64,000 nt of DNA, from assembly GCF_042683245.1 (NCBI RefSeq), contig NZ_JBHUJB010000043.1, forward strand, positions 1-64,000, in the 5' to 3' direction. The notes beneath the pieces are model-generated. The model had not been told where the DNA came from. It saw nothing but the letters and a program-made list of their open reading frames with translations, and did not search any database. The stretch is from Rubritalea tangerina. GTDB lineage: Bacteria; Verrucomicrobiota; Verrucomicrobiia; Verrucomicrobiales; Akkermansiaceae. Of the stretch, positions 60,121 to 64,000 are shown one piece after another; the first letter of the stretch is position 1, and every line of letters begins with the position of its first letter. Both the position numbers and the translations under genes were made by a program.

Positions 60121-61242
60121 ATGTTCGATCGATTGAAGCACTGGCTGGCTGGCAAGCTGAGGTATATTATGGTGCCGCTTATTGGAAGAATGAGTGTGTG
60201 TGCGGTGCTGGCTGAGGGGGCTCAGGAACGTGAGGTTGCGGAGGTTTTTTTAAGGGAGCACATGCCAGCGGGCGATCGTAGTCGAGTCGAGGACGCCAAA
60301 TTTCAGAAGCTTTGGAAGGAGAACATAGACTATGCTTTGAGGGCGCGTGCTGAGTTTTCGTGGGCACAGCGGGTGCCTGAGGAGCTATTTTTGAATGATG
60401 TGTTGCCTTATGCGATTTTAGACGAGACGCGAGAGTCGTGGAGGCCAGACTTTTACGCTCGCTTCAAAGCTGTGGTTGGGGAAGCCAAGACCCAGAGGGA
60501 GGCAATTTTACTGATTAACCGAGCGATTAAAGACAATGTTGGTGTTGTTTATAGCACGAAGAGGAAGAAGCCGAACCAGAGCCCAAGCGAATCGATGGAG
60601 AGTGGGTTGGCAAGCTGCACGGGCTTATCCATTTTGTTGGTAGATGCCTTTCGCTCTGTTGGCATCCCAGCACGTGTGGCTGGCATCCCAGCGTGGACGA
60701 CTAAACGAGGAAACCACAACTGGGTAGAGGTATGGTTAGAGGATGACCAGCAATGGCATTACACTGAGTATTATCTTGATAGTAAGGGCTTGGACCACGC
60801 TTGGTTCGCTGCAGATGCGGCATTGGCTGATTCTACGAAGCCAGAGCACAGCATCTATGCGAGTTCTTGGAAGAAAACTGGTAAGGCATTTCCCATGGTC
60901 TGGAACATAGATTCGAGAGACGTTCCGGCAGTTCTAGTCACTGAGCGTTACGCAAAAGAGCAAGCTGTGGAGGCGGGGACAGAAGTGAGGGTAGAGGCAC
61001 GATCCGGAGAGGATCGTGTGGCAACCAAGGTAGAATTTTATATGGATGGCAAGATGTTCTTTTCAGGGACGACACCCAAGCCGACGGACGATAATAACGC
61101 GTATTTAACTTTCCACAGTGAGTTAGAAGGTGCCGTGGAAATGGTGTGGAAAGGGCTTGATGGCGAGCAGAAGAAAAAATCTGTCTTATTCAAGAAGCAA
61201 GAAGACCCGCATGTGATCCGCATTTCGTTAGGGGCGGAATAA
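60121..61242 (+). CDS. Transglutaminase-like (protease-fold) exported protein
   Basis: This is a 373-residue protein with a short N-terminal hydrophobic stretch ('YIMVPLIGRMSVCAVLAEGA') that may be a signal peptide. The transglutaminase core is clear: Cys in 'SGLASCTGLSILLVDAFRSVGIPARVAGIP', His in 'GNHNWVEVWLEDDQQWHYTEYY', with an Asp/Glu following. The C-terminal part is beta-rich ('VEFYMDGKMFFSG', 'VIRISLG'), like an Ig-type domain. In bacteria such enzymes act as proteases or amidases on envelope substrates. The preceding 271 bp hold nothing I can support; a frame at 59895-60215 is not convincing. Confidence 0.85.
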   Translation: MFDRLKHWLAGKLRYIMVPLIGRMSVCAVLAEGAQEREVAEVFLREHMPAGDRSRVEDAKFQKLWKENIDYALRARAEFSWAQRVPEELFLNDVLPYAILDETRESWRPDFYARFKAVVGEAKTQREAILLINRAIKDNVGVVYSTKRKKPNQSPSESMESGLASCTGLSILLVDAFRSVGIPARVAGIPAWTTKRGNHNWVEVWLEDDQQWHYTEYYLDSKGLDHAWFAADAALADSTKPEHSIYASSWKKTGKAFPMVWNIDSRDVPAVLVTERYAKEQAVEAGTEVRVEARSGEDRVATKVEFYMDGKMFFSGTTPKPTDDNNAYLTFHSELEGAVEMVWKGLDGEQKKKSVLFKKQEDPHVIRISLGAE

Positions 61243-61274
61243 TACCCTATAGCCGAGTGGGAGCATTGGCTGCA

Positions 61275-61715
61275 CTAATGCTGATGGGGAATACCTTTTG
61301 CGCATTTAGCACAATGTGGCCAGGCTGTGGAACCGTCGGTGTAATGCTCTTTCTTCCAGATTGGGACACGTGCTTTTGTCTGATCGATGATGTAGCGGCA
61401 TGCTTCGAATGCTGCGTCACGGTGGGCTGCTGACACGGCTACATAGACGGCCATTTCGCCAATTTTGAGGTGACCTACGCGGTGCTGGCAGTGCGCATGA
61501 ACGATGGGAAACTTACCCAGAGCTTCTTCAATAATTCTGTTCCCTTCTTTTTCTGCGAGCGTGTTATATGCCGAGTATTCTAGAGAATCGACGGATTTTC
61601 CTTCATGGTGGTTTCTGACCCACCCCTCGAAACTGCAGAAGCCGCCAGCTGTGGGATCTAGAGTGTTAGAACGAAGGGCGTTGTGGTCAATGGTAGAATC
61701 TGTGATTTGGAACAT
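61275..61715 (-). CDS. moaE: Molybdopterin synthase catalytic subunit MoaE
   Basis: This is a 146-residue enzyme that puts the two sulfurs onto precursor Z together with MoaD. 'GFCSFEGWVRNHHEGKSVDSLEYSAYNTLAEKE', 'HRVGHLKIGEMAVYVAVSAAHRDAAFEACRYIIDQTKARVPIWKKEHYTDG' are the family blocks, including the active Lys in 'KKEHY'. The C-terminal tail carries an unusual 'HCAKCAKGIPHQH' Cys/His cluster. It lies 6 bp after moeA. MoaD is not visible in the window. Confidence 0.95.
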   Translation of the reverse strand: MFQITDSTIDHNALRSNTLDPTAGGFCSFEGWVRNHHEGKSVDSLEYSAYNTLAEKEGNRIIEEALGKFPIVHAHCQHRVGHLKIGEMAVYVAVSAAHRDAAFEACRYIIDQTKARVPIWKKEHYTDGSTAWPHCAKCAKGIPHQH

Positions 61716-61721
61716 GCGTAT

Positions 61722-62888
61722 TTACCAAGGGTAGAATGTGAGTGACTTGGGTGGGATTCCATTGTTTGGGGGGAATTCCATGACTCCATGGCAGCCGGCA
61801 ATGGCTGAGTAGTCACCAGAATTGTTAGGTGCGGCAGGGTAGAGGATTCCGTCCTCTCTTCGGCTCGCGATCAATTGAGTGAGGTGGAAGTCGTTTAACT
61901 TCCCGGCGTAGGAGAGTATGCTAGTGCCGAGTGGGGCGCCCAGAGTAATACGTAGGGCTGGTAGAATGTATCGTGCGAGGCAAGCCATGACGGAGAGTGG
62001 GTTACCGGGGAGAGCAAACACGGGGAGGGGGCTAGCGTGGTAAGCGAATGGTTTACCGGGACGTTGGCTTACGCCGTGGAAGATTGGTGGGCCACAGAGG
62101 GTGCGTAATGCGGGTGCGACGTAATCTAGTTTCCCTTTGGAGACCCCACCAGTAAGAATGATGAGATCGCTTTGCTTGAGTGCGCGTTCGATGGCGGACT
62201 CGGTGGCGTCAGAGTCATCATCGAGGTGATGGTGCGTGACTGTTCCGAGATGGTGTTGGTGTATCGCGTGTGTGATGGCGATTGGGTGGCTGCTCCGGAT
62301 TTGGAAGGGGGAAGGAGTTTGAGATGGGGGTACGAGTTCGTCTCCGGTCGTGAGCAAGGTGATCTTGGGGAGTTTGGAGACTCGAATGTGGGTGTGTCCG
62401 ACGCTGGCGGCGACCGCGAGCTCTGGGGCACCGAGAACCACCCCTGAATCTAGCAGTGCATTTCCTTTGTTTTGGTCACTAGATTTAAAGTGGATGAAGT
62501 CCCCACCTTTGAAGGTGTAATCGGCAGCGACGTGGGCCTGACCATTAAGGATGTTGACTTGTTCGATGGGGATCACGCAATCACAGCCAGTGGGGAGGAC
62601 TGCGCCGGTCATAATTTCGTAGCAAAGTTCTGGGGATGGAAGGGCTTGGGCTGGCATGCCTGCTGCTTGGGTGCCGATGACGGCGAATTCGCGGGTGGTG
62701 TGGGTGGCGCAGATAGCGATTCCATCCATCATGGCACGATCGAAGGGGGGGACGGGTCTGTCAGCGCGGATTGGTTCACGCAAGACGCGGCTCGAGGCTT
62801 GAGAGAGCGGAATAGACTCGACAGGAGTCTGCGGGAGGGTGCTGAGAATCAGATCGAATGCTTCTTGCGGTGATATCAGTGGCTGCAT
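61722..62888 (-). CDS. moeA: Molybdopterin molybdotransferase MoeA
   Basis: This is a 388-residue enzyme that inserts molybdate into adenylated molybdopterin. 'VPPFDRAMMDGIAI', 'TGAVLPTGCDCVIPIEQV', 'ITLLTTGDELVPPSQTP', 'LIILTGGVSKGKLDYV' and 'ALPGNPLSVMACLARYILPAL' are the expected motifs in order. It forms an operon with moaE and diverges from moaA across about 106 bp. Confidence 0.96.
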   Translation of the reverse strand: MQPLISPQEAFDLILSTLPQTPVESIPLSQASSRVLREPIRADRPVPPFDRAMMDGIAICATHTTREFAVIGTQAAGMPAQALPSPELCYEIMTGAVLPTGCDCVIPIEQVNILNGQAHVAADYTFKGGDFIHFKSSDQNKGNALLDSGVVLGAPELAVAASVGHTHIRVSKLPKITLLTTGDELVPPSQTPSPFQIRSSHPIAITHAIHQHHLGTVTHHHLDDDSDATESAIERALKQSDLIILTGGVSKGKLDYVAPALRTLCGPPIFHGVSQRPGKPFAYHASPLPVFALPGNPLSVMACLARYILPALRITLGAPLGTSILSYAGKLNDFHLTQLIASRREDGILYPAAPNNSGDYSAIAGCHGVMEFPPNNGIPPKSLTFYPW

Positions 62889-62939
62889 ATAGGGATCGTG
62901 CTGGAAAGAAAGATGAACGCATGACAGAGTCTGCCAATA

Positions 62940-62960
62940 GCAAAATGGGATTTTGCTTTT
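62940..62960 (+). promoter_or_regulatory. Hairpin with T-rich tail before moaA
   Basis: GCAAAAT (62940-62946) pairs perfectly with ATTTTGC (62950-62956) around GGG, followed by TTTTGTTT. It lies 35 bp before the moaA start. It could be a weak attenuator, but the stem is AT-rich and the element is not a recognisable Moco riboswitch. Confidence 0.35.
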
Positions 62961-62994
62961 GTTTCTGCTAAAATCGCGACTAGCGTGGAGGAAG

Positions 62995-64000
62995 ATGAGC
63001 GTGGAGGACAGATACCAACGGCCTTTGAGAGATTTGAGAATCTCGGTGACTGATCGTTGTAACTTTCGATGTCGCTATTGTATGCCGGCTGAGATTTTTG
63101 GTGCAGACTATCGTTTTTTACCACGCGAGGAGATCTTGCGTTTTGGTGAGATCGAGTTGATAGCGAGGGCATTGGTGGGATTGGGGGTACGCAAGTTGCG
63201 ACTGACTGGTGGTGAGCCATTGGTTCGGAGGGATTTGTCGATATTGGTGGAGAAGCTAGCAAGCATAGCTGGTGTGGAGGACATAGCAATGACGACGAAC
63301 GCGTCCTTGTTAGGTCGGCATGCCCAGCGGCTGAAGGAGGCTGGTCTTCACCGAGTGACTGTGTCATTGGATGCGCTTGACGAGGCAATTTTTGGTCAGA
63401 TGAACGGGGTTGGGGCGCGTGCCCAGCGGGTGATTGAGGGGATTGATACTGCCTTGGAATGCGGATTGGGCGTGAAGGTCAATGCTGTGATTCAGAAGGG
63501 GGTGAATGACCAAGAGGTTTTGGCCTTGGCTGAATTTGCGCGAACGCGCAAGATTCCCATACGATATATTGAGTTCATGGATACCGGGAACACCAACGGC
63601 TGGAAACATGAGCAAGTGGTGCCCTCATACCAAGTATTGGAATCACTGAGAGAGGTGATGGCTTTGGAAGCCGTCTCGAAGCCCTTGTTAGGCGAGACTG
63701 CAGAACGCTATACTCTTTCAGGTGGAGATGGTTTTGAAGTAGGTTTTATCAGCTCTGTGAGTAAGCCGTTTTGTCGCGACTGCAACAGACTACGCTTATC
63801 TGCTGAGGGGCAATTATACACCTGCTTGTTTGCCGCTTCTGGGCACGATCTGAAAACTCTTGTCAGGGAGGGTAATGGTGAGGCATCTCTGAGGCAATTT
63901 GTGACGCAAATCTGGTCTCAGCGCGAGGATCGGTATTCAGAGCTACGGAGTGAAGGCATGGCTCCCATTGCCAAAAAGGAAATGTCCTATCTCGGTGGTT
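62995..64000 (+). CDS. moaA: GTP 3',8-cyclase MoaA (partial, runs off the window)
   Basis: This radical SAM enzyme makes the first Moco intermediate from GTP. The AdoMet cluster Cys are Cys22, Cys26 and Cys29 in 'TDRCNFRCRYCMPAE', with 'RLTGGEPLVRRDL' next, and the C-terminal cluster begins in 'FCRDCNRLRLSAEGQLYTCLF'. The start at 62995 has a good GGAGGAAG ribosome-binding site. About 335 codons are present, so nearly the whole gene is here. It diverges from moeA-moaE. Confidence 0.95.
   Translation, partial: MSVEDRYQRPLRDLRISVTDRCNFRCRYCMPAEIFGADYRFLPREEILRFGEIELIARALVGLGVRKLRLTGGEPLVRRDLSILVEKLASIAGVEDIAMTTNASLLGRHAQRLKEAGLHRVTVSLDALDEAIFGQMNGVGARAQRVIEGIDTALECGLGVKVNAVIQKGVNDQEVLALAEFARTRKIPIRYIEFMDTGNTNGWKHEQVVPSYQVLESLREVMALEAVSKPLLGETAERYTLSGGDGFEVGFISSVSKPFCRDCNRLRLSAEGQLYTCLFAASGHDLKTLVREGNGEASLRQFVTQIWSQREDRYSELRSEGMAPIAKKEMSYLGG

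Noticed and set aside
59895..60215. Frame of 106 codons before the transglutaminase gene
   Set aside because: No ribosome-binding site or recognisable motif, and it overlaps the true gene in another frame.
62889..62994. Possible Moco riboswitch before moaA
   Set aside because: The gap is too short and has none of the conserved stems; only one AT-rich hairpin is present.
1..64000. CRISPR arrays, tRNA and rRNA genes, complete insertion sequences
   Set aside because: No regularly spaced identical repeats, no tRNA T-loop/CCA patterns in the gaps and no transposase gene were found by eye.

Overview
The window reads as a chromosomal segment of a Gram-negative bacterium, most likely of the phylum Verrucomicrobiota (a Rubritalea/Akkermansiaceae-like lineage). 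This is inferred from gene style and content, not proven: a fused RibBA, an AddAB-type recombination nuclease, a SUF order of C-B-D behind a Fur-family regulator, a very large SecA with a central insertion, a squalene-oxidase-repeat membrane protein, a short two-domain ParC, and an outer-membrane toolkit (BamD, LptE, signal peptides and lipoboxes). There is no phage, CRISPR array, rRNA or recognisable tRNA. The + strand looks rich in G and T even across genes read from the minus strand, as expected if it is the leading strand throughout.

Layout. Positions 1-1113 are a decayed accessory patch: the C-terminal remnant of a transposition-type AAA ATPase, a cluster of TTGTCAT repeats that may be a transposon end, and two imperfect flanking direct repeats. 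Two minus-strand genes of uncertain function follow, then an exported LolA-like protein. Positions 4915-10023 hold a metal-uptake operon (probably manganese): TroA-like lipoprotein, outer-membrane beta-barrel, ABC ATPase, a permease fused to a DtxR-type metal-sensor domain, a 55-residue protein absent from standard length cut-offs, and a second permease. A classical MntR is encoded about 31 kb away (40241-40663). The SUF iron-sulfur assembly operon (11170-15270, minus) begins with a Fur-family regulator lacking CxxC zinc sites and has a perfect 15-bp inverted repeat in front of it.

The middle (15.4-36 kb) is mostly housekeeping: hpt, miaA, an RRM RNA-binding protein with a poly-Asn tract, an apparently catalytically dead D,D-carboxypeptidase homologue, an M42 peptidase, ribBA, mnmA, addAB, ridA, and several exported proteins. 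Positions 36-45.5 kb carry sdhB (without sdhA or sdhC), secA, mntR, nagZ, gpmI and an ABC exporter. Positions 47.5-53 kb carry nrnA-truB-ribF, a phosphodiester glycosidase and parC. Positions 53-58.3 kb carry rppH and a minus-strand operon bamD-lptE-rsmI-isomerase-hydrolase. The right end has two divergent WYL-domain genes, a transglutaminase-like protein and a molybdenum-cofactor cluster (moaE, moeA divergent from moaA, which runs off the window).

The least ordinary points are the metal operon with its permease-sensor fusion and small protein, the pseudo-carboxypeptidase, the divergent WYL pair, the Irr/PerR-like regulator of the SUF genes with its operator, and seven-base tandem repeats in the leaders of sufC, sufD and nagZ.
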